Part shown: positions 1 through 7,686 of the stretch, one piece after another
Position numbering within the stretch: the stretch's first letter is position 1
Layout: every line of letters starts with the position of its first letter
Assembly: GCA_035649175.1 (NCBI GenBank)
Contig: DASRKB010000101.1
Coordinates: 1-20,112 of the forward strand
Origin: SCGC-AG-212-J23 sp035649175
Lineage (GTDB): Bacteria > Pseudomonadota > Gammaproteobacteria > Burkholderiales > SG8-39
Length of the DNA stretch: 20,112 nt
Direction of reading: 5' to 3'
Made by a program: the position numbers and the translations under genes
The notes under the pieces: generated by a model
The model's database searches: none
Told to the model about the DNA's origin: nothing
Seen by the model: only the letters and a program-made list of their open reading frames with translations

Positions 1-411
1 GAGGGGCCCGGACTGGCCGGGCTCGTGAGCGGCGACACGACGTTCTTCGTCGGCAACGTCGCGGCGGCGATCGGCCACATCCAGTCCGGGCGCCTGCGCG
101 CGCTCGGCGTCACCAGCAAGGTCGAGGCGCCGCAGCTCCCCGGCGTGCCGCCGATCGCGAAGACGCTTCCCGGGTTCGAGAACACCGGCTGGTTCGGCAT
201 CGTCGCGCCGCGCGGCACGCCGCCCGAGCTCGTCGAGCGCATGTACCAGGACGTGAAGAAGGCGCTTGGCGACACGCAGATGAAGGCGCGCTTCTTCGCC
301 ATGGGGCTCGCGCCCGTGGGCAACTCTCCCGCCGAGATGGCGAAGGCGCTGAAGGAGGAGACCAAGCTCTGGGCCGAGGTCGTTCGGGAGCGTAAGATCT
401 CCGTGAAGTGA
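1..411 (+). CDS. Bug-family tripartite tricarboxylate transporter substrate-binding protein, C-terminal part
   Basis: The reading frame is open from the first base of the window to the TGA at 409-411, so only the last 136 residues or so of a longer gene are present. The fragment has the typical end of Bug/TctC periplasmic binding proteins: a segment with FFVGNVAAAIGHIQSGRLRA, then LRALGVTS, PPIAKTLPGFE, GWFGIVAPRGTP, and a final alpha-helical stretch. Family knowledge: these proteins bind carboxylates in the periplasm and are greatly expanded in Betaproteobacteria, often without their own TctAB membrane partners. No TctA or TctB gene follows here. The stop codon overlaps the GTG start of the fumarase alpha gene, so the two are probably co-transcribed and the ligand may be a di- or tricarboxylate. 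The ligand itself cannot be read from the sequence. Confidence 0.88.
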   Translation, partial: EGPGLAGLVSGDTTFFVGNVAAAIGHIQSGRLRALGVTSKVEAPQLPGVPPIAKTLPGFENTGWFGIVAPRGTPPELVERMYQDVKKALGDTQMKARFFAMGLAPVGNSPAEMAKALKEETKLWAEVVRERKISVK

Positions 412-1283
412 AGGTCGATCTCAAACAGGTGGAGGAGGCTGCCAAGGAGCTCTACATCCGAGCCCTGAAGCAGCTTCCGCCCGACGTGAAGCAGGGCTTC
501 GACGCGCTCGTCGCCCGCGAGACCGATGGGGGCGCGCAGCGCATGCTGGGCACCATGATCCGCAACATCAAGGTCGCCGAGGACACCGACAACCTGCTCT
601 GCCAGGACACCGGCATCCCGGTCTACAACGTGTGGATCGGTCGGGGCGTCGAGGTGGACGGCGCCGGGCTCAAGCAGGCGATCCGCCGCGGCTGCGCGCG
701 TTCCACACGCGAGTACTCGTTTCGCTCTTCCATCGTCCATCCGGTGACGCGGAAAAACGACCAGGACTCCACGGGCCGCAACGTGCCGGTGATCAACATC
801 GACTTCGTCGACCATCAGGATCTGCTGTCCATCGAAATGGTTCCGAAGGGGTCGGGATCGGAGAACAATTCCTGGTTGCGCATGGCAATCCCTGCGGAAG
901 GCGTCGACGCGATCAAGACCTTCGTTGTCGACTGCGTGCTAGAGGCGGGCGGCAAAACCTGCCCGCCCACCATCGTGGGCGTGGGTATCGGCGGCACCGC
1001 CGACCTGTGTCTGCATCTTGCCAAGGTGGCGGCGACGCGGCGCCTCGGCTCGCGCTGCGAGGATCCGGAGGGCGCGAACCTCGAGCAGGAGCTCTCGGAG
1101 GCTGTGAACATGCTCGGCGTCGGGCCGCAGGGCCTCGGCGGCGACTCCACCTCCTTCGCCGTGCACGTCGAGATCGCCGCAACGCACATCACCATGAATC
1201 CCGTGGCGGTGAACATGCAGTGCCACTCGGCGCGTCGAGCGCGCGCCACTTTCCGGCCGACGGGGGTGGAGTATGGTTTCTAG
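408..1283 (+). CDS. Class I fumarase / L-tartrate dehydratase-type hydro-lyase, alpha subunit
   Basis: This 291-residue protein matches the N-terminal, iron-sulfur-binding part of class I (4Fe-4S) fumarases and TtdA. The three cysteines expected to hold the cluster are visible: Cys65 in LLCQDTGIPVYN, Cys185 in KTCPPTIVGVGIGG and Cys272 in NMQCHSARRARA. The GSGSENNSWLRM segment (about 148-159) is also typical. The enzyme would reversibly hydrate or dehydrate a C4 dicarboxylate in the cytoplasm (fumarate/malate, tartrate/oxaloacetate or a relative). The start is GTG at 408, overlapping the upstream TGA by four bases. The beta subunit is not next but lies 544 bases downstream, after a chalcone-isomerase-like gene that starts inside the last codons of this one. 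Fumarase, tartrate dehydratase and mesaconase activities cannot be told apart here. Confidence 0.9.
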   Translation: MKVDLKQVEEAAKELYIRALKQLPPDVKQGFDALVARETDGGAQRMLGTMIRNIKVAEDTDNLLCQDTGIPVYNVWIGRGVEVDGAGLKQAIRRGCARSTREYSFRSSIVHPVTRKNDQDSTGRNVPVINIDFVDHQDLLSIEMVPKGSGSENNSWLRMAIPAEGVDAIKTFVVDCVLEAGGKTCPPTIVGVGIGGTADLCLHLAKVAATRRLGSRCEDPEGANLEQELSEAVNMLGVGPQGLGGDSTSFAVHVEIAATHITMNPVAVNMQCHSARRARATFRPTGVEYGF

Positions 1284-1827
1284 GCTTCTCCTGTGCCTCG
1301 CGATCGCTTTCCCGGCCTTTGCCGCGGAGGTCTCGGGGGTCAAGTTCGAGGAAGCACTCCAGCCGGCCGGGCTCGTGCTGAACGGCGCAGGCGTGCGCAA
1401 GCGGTTCATTTTCGCCGAGGTCTACGCGATGGGCCTTTACCTGCCGAAGAAGACCCGCGAGGCGCAGGAAGCCATGTCCATGCCGGGCGCGAAGCGCGTC
1501 GCGATCCACATGTTGCGCGACGTCGGCGCCGAACAGTTCACCGAGGCGCTCGTCGACGGCATCCGTCAGAACCATTCTGAAGCCGAGGCAAAGGCGCTCG
1601 AGCCGCGGCTGCAGCAGCTCGCCGCCATCATGGCGCAGCTCAAGGAGGCGAAGAAGGGCATGGCAATCGCGCTCGACCTCGACGGCGGCAGGACGCAGGT
1701 GCTGGTCGACGGAAAGCCGCAGGGCGCGCCGATCCCCGGCGAGGATTTCTATGTCGCGCTGCTGCGCATCTGGCTCGGGCCGAACCCGGTGCAGGAAGAC
1801 CTGCGCGCCGCGCTCCTCGGCGGCTAA
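1273..1827 (+). CDS. Secreted chalcone isomerase-like protein
   Basis: This 184-residue protein begins with a signal peptide (MVSRLLLCLAIAFPAFA, probable cleavage near residue 18). The rest resembles bacterial chalcone-isomerase-like proteins: a V-x-F-E-E-A-L strand, a GAGVRKRFIFAEVYAMGLYL motif, an alpha-helical middle (about 75-130), and a closing GEDFYVALLRIWLGPNPV segment typical of the family. Family knowledge: most bacterial members are not flavonoid enzymes; the fold is shared with fatty-acid-binding proteins and the role is largely unknown. The ATG lies 11 bases inside the fumarase alpha gene, and the stop TAA directly abuts the ATG of the beta gene, so it is translationally embedded between two subunits of one enzyme. 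A periplasmic protein inside a cytoplasmic enzyme's operon is odd. Whether it binds an acid ligand is open. Confidence 0.82.
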   Translation: MVSRLLLCLAIAFPAFAAEVSGVKFEEALQPAGLVLNGAGVRKRFIFAEVYAMGLYLPKKTREAQEAMSMPGAKRVAIHMLRDVGAEQFTEALVDGIRQNHSEAEAKALEPRLQQLAAIMAQLKEAKKGMAIALDLDGGRTQVLVDGKPQGAPIPGEDFYVALLRIWLGPNPVQEDLRAALLGG

Positions 1828-2418
1828 ATGGCGCATTTCGACTTCACGCCCCCGCTCTCCGACGCCGACGCCCGCCGCCTGCGGGTGAACGACACCGTGA
1901 CGCTGAACGGGACGCTCTTCGGCATCCGGGACGCCACGCAGATCCACATGTTCGACAAGGGCCGCCGGACGCGCTTCGATCTCGCCGGCCACGCCGTCAT
2001 CCACACGGCGCCGAACGTCAGGAAGACCTCTTCAGGCTATGTCCCGGTCTGCATCGGCACCACGACCAGCGACCGGATGGAGCGCTTCACCCGGCCGATC
2101 ATCGAGCAGTACGGCGTGCGGCTTATCATTGGCAAGGGCGGACTGCGCGAAAGCTCGCTGCAGGCTTTCCGCGACCTGGGGGGCGCCTACCTCGCCATCA
2201 TCGGCGGCACCGCGGCGCTCGAGACGACCTGGGTGGAGGCGATCGAGGACGTCGACCTCGACGACCTGCATCCCGAGTCGCTGTGGAAGTTCCGCGTGCG
2301 CGGCTTCGGGCCGCTTGTCGTGGCGATGGACAGCCATGGCGGCAGTCTTTACCAGGAGATTCAAAACACCGCCCGCGCCCGCCGCGCCGAGGCGCTGCGC
2401 CGCCTGGGCGTCGGGTAG
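1828..2418 (+). CDS. Class I fumarase / L-tartrate dehydratase-type hydro-lyase, beta subunit
   Basis: This 196-residue protein corresponds to the C-terminal (swivelling) domain of class I fumarases and to TtdB. It shows the early LRVNDTVTLNGTLFGIRDATQ segment, the GTTTSDRM active-site motif (residues 77-84, with Thr79 and Arg83 matching the catalytic Thr/Arg spacing as I recall it), IIGKGGL (about 100-106), and an AIIGGTAALE stretch. It should pair with the alpha subunit encoded upstream to form the complete [4Fe-4S] hydro-lyase. The ATG follows the previous stop with no gap. Its TAG stop overlaps a TAGAAT sequence that could act as a -10 element for the next gene. The heterodimeric form contrasts with fused fumarases of about 500 residues. 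Confidence 0.9.
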   Translation: MAHFDFTPPLSDADARRLRVNDTVTLNGTLFGIRDATQIHMFDKGRRTRFDLAGHAVIHTAPNVRKTSSGYVPVCIGTTTSDRMERFTRPIIEQYGVRLIIGKGGLRESSLQAFRDLGGAYLAIIGGTAALETTWVEAIEDVDLDDLHPESLWKFRVRGFGPLVVAMDSHGGSLYQEIQNTARARRAEALRRLGVG

Positions 2419-2444
2419 AATCCGCCGCTCCAACCCAGGAGGAG
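2416..2444 (+). promoter_or_regulatory. Possible -10 element and strong ribosome binding site ahead of the TAXI binding protein gene
   Basis: TAGAAT at 2416-2421 matches five of six bases of TATAAT and overlaps the stop codon of the preceding gene; no clear -35 element is seen. An AGGAGGAG sequence at 2437-2444 stands four bases before the ATG at 2449. It is the strongest Shine-Dalgarno in the operon and fits a binding protein needed in excess over its permease. The promoter part is tentative. Confidence 0.45.
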
Positions 2445-2448
2445 CTTC

Positions 2449-3399
2449 ATGAAACTCAGGCATTACCTCGCGGCGGTCGCCGGTTCGGTGGCGTTCGCGG
2501 CGTCGGCGCAGAACATCTCGATCGGCACCGGGGGCACGGGCGGCGTGTACTACCCCATGGGCGGCGGCATCGCGGCGGTGCTCTCCAAGTACGTCGACGG
2601 CATGCAGGCGACCGCGGAGGTGACTGGCGGCTCGGTCGCCAACCTGCAGCTGATCGGCACCGGCAAGCCCTACATCGCGCTCAGCATGACCGACGCGGCG
2701 CTCGACGCGCTGAAGGGACAGGACAAGTTCAGCGGCAAGCCCGTGCCGGTGCGCACGCTGATGATCCTGTACCCGAACCGCATGCACGTCGTCACGATCG
2801 AGGGCACGGGCATCAACAGCATCAAGGACCTGAAGGGCAAGCGCGTCTCCACCGGCTCGGGAGGCAGCGCGACCGAGGTCATGGCCTTCCGCGTGATCGA
2901 GGCTGCCGGCCTGGACAAGGACCGCGACATGCGACGGGAGCGTCTCGGCGTCGCGGAGTCCGTGGCGGCGCTCAAGGATCGGAAGATCGACGCGTTCTTC
3001 TGGGTGGGCGGCCTGCCGACCGCGGCGGTGACCGACCTCGCCAACTCCCCCGGCGTGAAGATCAAGATGATCGACCACGCCGAGCTCGTGCCGGCGATGA
3101 ACAAGAAGTACGGCAACCTGTACGTCAAGGACGCCATCGCCAAGGACGTCTACAACGGCATGGAGAAGGACAATCAGCAGGCGACCGTGATGAACATCCT
3201 CATCGCGCACGAGAACATGGACACGAAGACCGCCTACAACATCGTCAAGGCGATCTTCGATCACCGCGAGGAGCTGATCCGGGTGCACAAGGAGGCGGCG
3301 AACTTCACGCTGCAGAACCAGAAGAAGGACGCTTCCCCCCTGCCCTGGCATCCCGGCGCGATCAAGTATTTCGCCGAGAAAGGCGTCAAGGTCGACTAG
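2449..3399 (+). CDS. TAXI family TRAP transporter solute-binding protein
   Basis: This 316-residue protein has an N-terminal signal peptide with likely cleavage after Ala20 (ASA/QN), followed at once by the signature ISIGTGGTGGVYYPMGGGIA of TAXI-type (TAM/TctC-like) TRAP binding proteins. Further family features are TGGSVANLQLI, a central LKGKRVSTGSGGSATE segment (about 128-143), and DAFFWVGGLPTAAV (about 181-194). It would capture its ligand in the periplasm and hand it to the fused TRAP permease encoded 66 bases downstream. Known TAXI ligands are few (glutamate/glutamine, some dicarboxylates and aromatic acids), so the substrate is inferred only from the neighbours. It has a very good ribosome binding site and a terminator-like hairpin right behind it, which suggests it is made in excess of the membrane component. 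Confidence 0.93.
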   Translation: MKLRHYLAAVAGSVAFAASAQNISIGTGGTGGVYYPMGGGIAAVLSKYVDGMQATAEVTGGSVANLQLIGTGKPYIALSMTDAALDALKGQDKFSGKPVPVRTLMILYPNRMHVVTIEGTGINSIKDLKGKRVSTGSGGSATEVMAFRVIEAAGLDKDRDMRRERLGVAESVAALKDRKIDAFFWVGGLPTAAVTDLANSPGVKIKMIDHAELVPAMNKKYGNLYVKDAIAKDVYNGMEKDNQQATVMNILIAHENMDTKTAYNIVKAIFDHREELIRVHKEAANFTLQNQKKDASPLPWHPGAIKYFAEKGVKVD

Positions 3400-3414
3400 G
3401 CCTTGAGGCCCGTG

Positions 3415-3447
3415 AAAGCCCCGTCCGGCGCGCTGGCGGGGCTTTTT
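3415..3447 (+). terminator. Intra-operon intrinsic terminator or attenuator between TRAP binding protein and permease
   Basis: AAAGCCCCG at 3415-3423 pairs perfectly with CGGGGCTTT at 3437-3445 across a 13-base loop, and the T run at 3443-3447 follows. This is a classical rho-independent terminator shape in the 66-base gap between the binding protein and permease genes. Since the downstream genes have no obvious promoter, it probably gives partial termination. Confidence 0.75.
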
Positions 3448-3465
3448 CGTTTATAGGGGAAGCCG

Positions 3466-5499
3466 ATGAGCGAAGAGATCGCGCGCCTGCACCAGCCGGC
3501 AGCCGAGGTCAGCGAGGAGGCGCTGCGCCGCGCCGAGGAGATGATCGAGCAGGAGGAGGGTGTGCATAACCGCTTCGGCGGCTGGCGCGCCGCCCTCGTT
3601 GCGACGATCGCCGTGGCGATGTCGCTCTTTCATCTCTACACGGCCTACGCGATCGTGCGCCCCGAGCACCTGCGCGCCACCCACGTGGCGTTCGTGCTGC
3701 TGCTTACCTTTCTCGTCTTTCCGCTCGCGCGGCGCTTCCGCCATCGCATCATGCCCTGGGACTGGCTGCTCGCGGCGGCGGGCGTCTCGACTGCGGTGTA
3801 CCTCATCGCCGGCGGCGACGCCTTCTTCGACCGCTCGATCATCCCGGAGACCTGGGACATCGTCTTCGGCGCGATGCTGATGGTGCTGATCCTCGAGGCG
3901 ATGCGGCGCACCACCGGCTGGGTCATGCCGGTCGTAACGGTGTGCTTCCTGCTCTATGCCTTCTTCGGGAACCACCTTCCGGCGCCGTGGACACACAAGG
4001 GCTACGAGCTGCCGCGCCTGGTCGGCCACATGTACATGACGCTCGAGGGCATCTACGGCACGGCGATCGCGGTCTCCTCCACGCTCATCATCCTCTTCAC
4101 CATCTACGGCGCGTTTCTCCAGTTCTCCGGCGCGGGCAAGTTCTACATCGACTTCTCCTTCTCGGTGATGGGCGGCAAGCCCGCGGGCGCCGGCCGCACC
4201 GTGACGCTCGCCTCGTTCCTGCTCGGCGGGCCTTCGGGCTCCGGCGTGGCCACCACCGTGACGCTGGGCTCGGTCGCCGCGCCGATGCTGGCGAAGGTCG
4301 GCTACAGCAAGGAGGAGGCGGGCGGCCTCCTTTCCGCGGGAGGGCTGGGCGCCATCATCTCGCCGCCGGTGCTTGGCGCGGCGGCGTTCCTGATTGCCGA
4401 GTTCCTGAAGATCTCGTATCTCGACGTGCTGCTGATGGCGGTGATCCCGACTTGCCTCTACTACTTCACACTCTTCCTGATGGTCGAGATCGATGTGCGC
4501 AAGTTCGGCGTCAAGCAGGCCATCTTCGACAACGTGGAATCGGCGTGGCGTCTCGCGGCACGGTACTGGTACCACTTCCTCTCGCTCATCTCTATCATCG
4601 CGTTCATGCTGATGGGCTTCTCGCCCGAGCTCTCGGTGTTCTGGGCGACGGCGGTGTCGGCCGTTACGAGCTTCCTGCGACGCGACACGGCGCTCATTCC
4701 GTATGAAGTCCTTTCCTTCAGGACTCCCTTCGTCAGAGGCGTGCTCGGCTCCGGCTTCCTGAAGGCGCTGCAAGGCGGCTCGATGTCGGTGCTGAACGTC
4801 GCCGCTACCTGCGCCGGCGCGGGGATGATCGTCGGGGTGGTGACGCTGACCGGCCTGGGGCTAAAGTTCAGCTCGATCGTGCTCGCTTACGCCGGCAACT
4901 CGCTGCTCCTCACGGCACTCTACACCGCGCTCATCGTCTGGATCGTGGGCCTCGCCGTGCCGGTGACCGCGAGCTACATCATTTGCGCCGTCATCGCGGC
5001 GCCGGCGCTCATCGCGCTCAAGGTGCCGGAGTTCGCGGCGCACATGTTCATCTTCTACTACGCGGTGCTCTCGGAGGTCTCGCCGCCCACGGCGCTCTCG
5101 CCCTTCGCCGCCGCGGCGATCACGGGCGGCGACCCGTACAAGACCACGCTGCAGGCCTGGAAGTACACCACGCCCGCATTCCTCGTGCCGCTCATTTTCG
5201 TCGTCGACCCGCTCGGGCCCGGGCTGCTGCTGAACGGCTCGTTTAACGCGCTGGGCAGCTCCAACTGGGCCGCGATTGCCGGCACCACCTTCATTGCGGC
5301 GGCGAGCATCTTCGCGCTGGTGTGCGGGTTCCAGGGGTGGTTGCTGCGCAACGCCGCGGTGCCGGTTCGCCTCGCCCTCGTCGCGGCCGGCTTCCTGCTT
5401 GTCTACCCGGGCGAGCTGACGCGCGGCGCCGGCTTCGTCCTGATCGCTCTCTGCGTGCTGCTGCAATGGTTCCGCAGGCCCATAGCACAGACATCCTGA
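3466..5499 (+). CDS. TRAP transporter fused permease (small 4TM plus large 12TM subunits)
   Basis: This 677-residue integral membrane protein is the fused DctQM-type permease that goes with TAXI binding proteins. A charged cytoplasmic N-terminus (about 1-40) is followed by several hydrophobic helices corresponding to the small subunit, then the DctM-like core with LGGPSGSGVATTVTLGSVAA (about 253-272) and GGLLSAGGLGAIISPPVLGA, plus a second inverted half near PVTASYIICAVIAAPA and SEVSPPTALSPFAAAAITGG. It would use a sodium or proton gradient to import the ligand delivered by the binding protein. The ATG has a GGGGA ribosome site seven bases upstream. The last 34 bases overlap the following flavoprotein gene, which ties import to catabolism. 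The substrate is unknown; the neighbouring fumarase-type enzyme favours a small carboxylate. Confidence 0.94.
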   Translation: MSEEIARLHQPAAEVSEEALRRAEEMIEQEEGVHNRFGGWRAALVATIAVAMSLFHLYTAYAIVRPEHLRATHVAFVLLLTFLVFPLARRFRHRIMPWDWLLAAAGVSTAVYLIAGGDAFFDRSIIPETWDIVFGAMLMVLILEAMRRTTGWVMPVVTVCFLLYAFFGNHLPAPWTHKGYELPRLVGHMYMTLEGIYGTAIAVSSTLIILFTIYGAFLQFSGAGKFYIDFSFSVMGGKPAGAGRTVTLASFLLGGPSGSGVATTVTLGSVAAPMLAKVGYSKEEAGGLLSAGGLGAIISPPVLGAAAFLIAEFLKISYLDVLLMAVIPTCLYYFTLFLMVEIDVRKFGVKQAIFDNVESAWRLAARYWYHFLSLISIIAFMLMGFSPELSVFWATAVSAVTSFLRRDTALIPYEVLSFRTPFVRGVLGSGFLKALQGGSMSVLNVAATCAGAGMIVGVVTLTGLGLKFSSIVLAYAGNSLLLTALYTALIVWIVGLAVPVTASYIICAVIAAPALIALKVPEFAAHMFIFYYAVLSEVSPPTALSPFAAAAITGGDPYKTTLQAWKYTTPAFLVPLIFVVDPLGPGLLLNGSFNALGSSNWAAIAGTTFIAAASIFALVCGFQGWLLRNAAVPVRLALVAAGFLLVYPGELTRGAGFVLIALCVLLQWFRRPIAQTS

Positions 5500-7178
5500 T
5501 CCTCGGTGCCGGCGGCGCCGGGCTCTTCGCCGCCCTGCATGCGCACAAGGCGGCGCCGGAGCTTTCCATTACCGTGGCGGTGAAGGGCCTGCTCGGCAAG
5601 TGCGGCTGCACGCGCATGGTGCAGGGCGGATACAACGTCGCGCTTGCCCGGGAAGACTCGGTAGAGCGGCATTTCATGGATACGATCGAGGGCGGCAAGT
5701 GGCTGCCCGATCAGGAGCTCGCCTGGAAGCTCGTCACGCTGGCGGTGGAGAGAATCCGGGAGCTTGAGAACGAGCTCGGCTGTTTCTTCGATCGCAACCC
5801 GGACGGCACGGTGCACCAGAAGGCCTTTGCCGGCCAGACCTTCGACCGCACCGTCCACAAGGGCGACCTGACCGGCATCGAGATCATCAACCGGCTGGCC
5901 GAGCAGGTGTGGTCGAGAAGAATAAATCGATTGGAGGAGCATCGCGCCGTAGGGCTTATCAAGACTCTCGATAAGAGCGCCATTGCGGGCGTGCTGTTCA
6001 TCGACATGCGCTCCGGCGAGTACGTCTTCGTGCGGGCGAAGGCGGTGCTGCTCGCGACCGGGGGCGGGCCGACGATGTACAAGTACCACACCCCTTCGGG
6101 GGACAAGAGCTGCGACGGACTCGCGATGGCGTACCGGGCCGGCCTTGCGCTGCGCGACATGGAGATGGTTCAGTTCCACCCGACCGGGCTGCTCGCCGGC
6201 ACCCACACGCGCATGACCGGCACCGTGCTAGAAGAGGGCCTACGCGGCGCCGGCGGATATCTCCTGAACGGCGCGAAGGAGCGTTTCATGCCGCGCTACG
6301 ATGCGCTGGCCGAGCGCGCCACGAGGGATCTGGTTTCCAGATCCATGTATTCGGAGATCGTCAAAGGAAACACAAGCCCGCACGGCGGCCTCTACATCTC
6401 CATGGCGCACCTCGGACCGGAGAACGTGCGCAAGCAATTCAAGGGCATGGTGGAGCGCTGCGCCGACTGCGGCTTCGATCTCGCGGGCGGCCTCGTCGAA
6501 GTCGTCCCCACCGCGCACTACATGATGGGCGGCGTGGAGTTCGCGCCCGACTGCTCGACCGCCCTTCCGGGGCTCTTCGTCGCCGGCGAGGACGCGGGCG
6601 GCGTGCACGGCGCCAACCGGCTGGGCGGCAATGGGGTTGCGAATTCCACCGTGTTCGGCGCCGTCGCCGGCGACACCATGGCGGCTTGGGTGAAACGTCA
6701 GGGCATCCGCGACCCCGACCCGGCGGCGATCGAGGCCGGGGTTGCGGCTTGCGAAATGCCATTCAAGAACAAGGGCTCCACGAGTCTCGAATCGATCCGG
6801 GAAAGGCTCTACGAGGTGATGTGGGACAAGGTGGGCATCATCCGCGATGCCCAGGGCCTCGATGCAGCGAAGGCCGAGCTCGCGGGCCTCGAGGGAGAGC
6901 TCGACCGTTGCGCCGTCGCCGACGGCAATCGCGCGTTCAACCTCACCTGGCACGACTGGCTCAACCTGAAGAGCCTGGTGGCGGTGAGCCGCATCATCGC
7001 CGACGCGGCGAGCGCGCGCACCGATTCTCGCGGCGCGCATTTCCGCGCCGACTTCCCGCAGGCCGGCCCGCTCGAGCAGTCGGCGTTCATCAGCATCCGC
7101 GATGGCCGGCTAGCAGTGAAGCCGGTATCTTTCACCCGCGTGCGTCCGGGCGAATCGCTTCTCCAGCATGTGGTCTGA
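5466..7178 (+). CDS. FAD-dependent succinate dehydrogenase/fumarate reductase-like flavoprotein (stand-alone)
   Basis: From the ATG at 5466 this is a 570-residue protein; the frame is open further upstream, but this start places the dinucleotide-binding LILGAGGAGL at residues 11-20 as expected. Other superfamily motifs are QGGYNVAL (53-60), TGGGPTMY, QFHPTGLL (His238), EEGLRGAGGYL, HYMMGGVEF and GEDAGGVHGANRLGG (from Gly374), followed by a helical C-terminal domain. These belong to the SdhA/FrdA/NadB/AprA group, which oxidises or reduces C-C or C-N bonds in carboxylates. The position of the histidine that binds FAD covalently in SdhA is Cys48 here, so FAD is probably not attached through that histidine. 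No iron-sulfur or membrane-anchor subunit is encoded nearby. It overlaps both neighbours. NadB, fumarate reductase and tricarballylate-dehydrogenase-like roles are all possible. Confidence 0.88.
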   Translation: MVPQAHSTDILILGAGGAGLFAALHAHKAAPELSITVAVKGLLGKCGCTRMVQGGYNVALAREDSVERHFMDTIEGGKWLPDQELAWKLVTLAVERIRELENELGCFFDRNPDGTVHQKAFAGQTFDRTVHKGDLTGIEIINRLAEQVWSRRINRLEEHRAVGLIKTLDKSAIAGVLFIDMRSGEYVFVRAKAVLLATGGGPTMYKYHTPSGDKSCDGLAMAYRAGLALRDMEMVQFHPTGLLAGTHTRMTGTVLEEGLRGAGGYLLNGAKERFMPRYDALAERATRDLVSRSMYSEIVKGNTSPHGGLYISMAHLGPENVRKQFKGMVERCADCGFDLAGGLVEVVPTAHYMMGGVEFAPDCSTALPGLFVAGEDAGGVHGANRLGGNGVANSTVFGAVAGDTMAAWVKRQGIRDPDPAAIEAGVAACEMPFKNKGSTSLESIRERLYEVMWDKVGIIRDAQGLDAAKAELAGLEGELDRCAVADGNRAFNLTWHDWLNLKSLVAVSRIIADAASARTDSRGAHFRADFPQAGPLEQSAFISIRDGRLAVKPVSFTRVRPGESLLQHVV

Positions 7179-7686
7179 CGAGGTCCATCGGGAGCTCGTC
7201 GCCGCGCGGGTCCGGCTGGTGGGCTACGTGCCCGACGCCGGCCACAAGCGGCTCATCGAGCTCTGCCAGGCGGACAAGGGCATGCGCGCCGTGCCCCTTA
7301 CCACCGAGGAGGAGGGCATCGGCCTCGCCGCGGGCGCTTGGCTCGGCGGCATGCGGAGCGTCCTACTCATGCAGTCGAGTGGCGTCGGAAATCTCGTCAA
7401 CGTGCTCGGCATGGTGAAGGTCTGTCGCTTCCCGCTCGTGGTCATCGTCACGATGCGAGGTGAGCCCGGCGAGTTCAATCCCTGGCAGGTGCCGATGGGC
7501 GAGGCGACCGCGCGCGTGCTGGAAACGATGGGCGTGGCGGTGCGCCAGGCCGGCGAGGCGCAGACCGTCGCGCCGCATGTCCGCGCGGCCTTGCGCATCG
7601 CCTTCCAGGCGCAGGGAGCGGAGGCGGTGCTCGTCGCGCAGAAGGTCATCGGCATCAAGAGCTTCCAGGAGCAGGCGAACCAGTGA
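7168..7686 (+). CDS. ThDP-dependent decarboxylase alpha subunit (sulfopyruvate/phosphonopyruvate decarboxylase ComD-like)
   Basis: This 172-residue protein is the PYR-domain half of a split thiamine-diphosphate decarboxylase. It carries VGYVPDAGHKRLIELC near the N-terminus, the TTEEEGIGLAAGAWLGG segment with the glutamate that activates ThDP, and SVLLMQSSGVGNLVNVLG, all typical of ComD and phosphonopyruvate decarboxylases. It must pair with the PP-domain protein encoded immediately downstream. The reaction would be decarboxylation of a 3-substituted pyruvate or a related 2-oxo acid to an aldehyde in the cytoplasm. The ATG sits 11 bases inside the flavoprotein gene and the stop overlaps the next start (GTGA), so the three genes are translationally coupled. 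Which 2-oxo acid is used cannot be decided; sulfopyruvate, phosphonopyruvate and plain oxo-dicarboxylates are candidates. Confidence 0.85.
   Translation: MWSDEVHRELVAARVRLVGYVPDAGHKRLIELCQADKGMRAVPLTTEEEGIGLAAGAWLGGMRSVLLMQSSGVGNLVNVLGMVKVCRFPLVVIVTMRGEPGEFNPWQVPMGEATARVLETMGVAVRQAGEAQTVAPHVRAALRIAFQAQGAEAVLVAQKVIGIKSFQEQANQ

Noticed and set aside
2032..3351. Long minus-strand open frame of 439 codons opposite the TAXI binding protein
   Set aside because: Its product is a His/Arg/Val/Asp-rich sequence without motifs, while the plus strand carries clear fumarase and TAXI signatures. Long antisense frames are expected in GC-rich coding DNA.
3451..4773. Long minus-strand open frame of 440 codons opposite the TRAP permease
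   Set aside because: The Arg/His/Glu-rich product is the antisense of hydrophobic helices and shows no family feature.
5322..5465. N-terminal extension of the flavoprotein from an earlier in-frame start
   Set aside because: The added 48 residues are Arg/Pro-rich, overlap the TRAP permease helices in another frame, and would push the FAD-binding motif away from the N-terminus.
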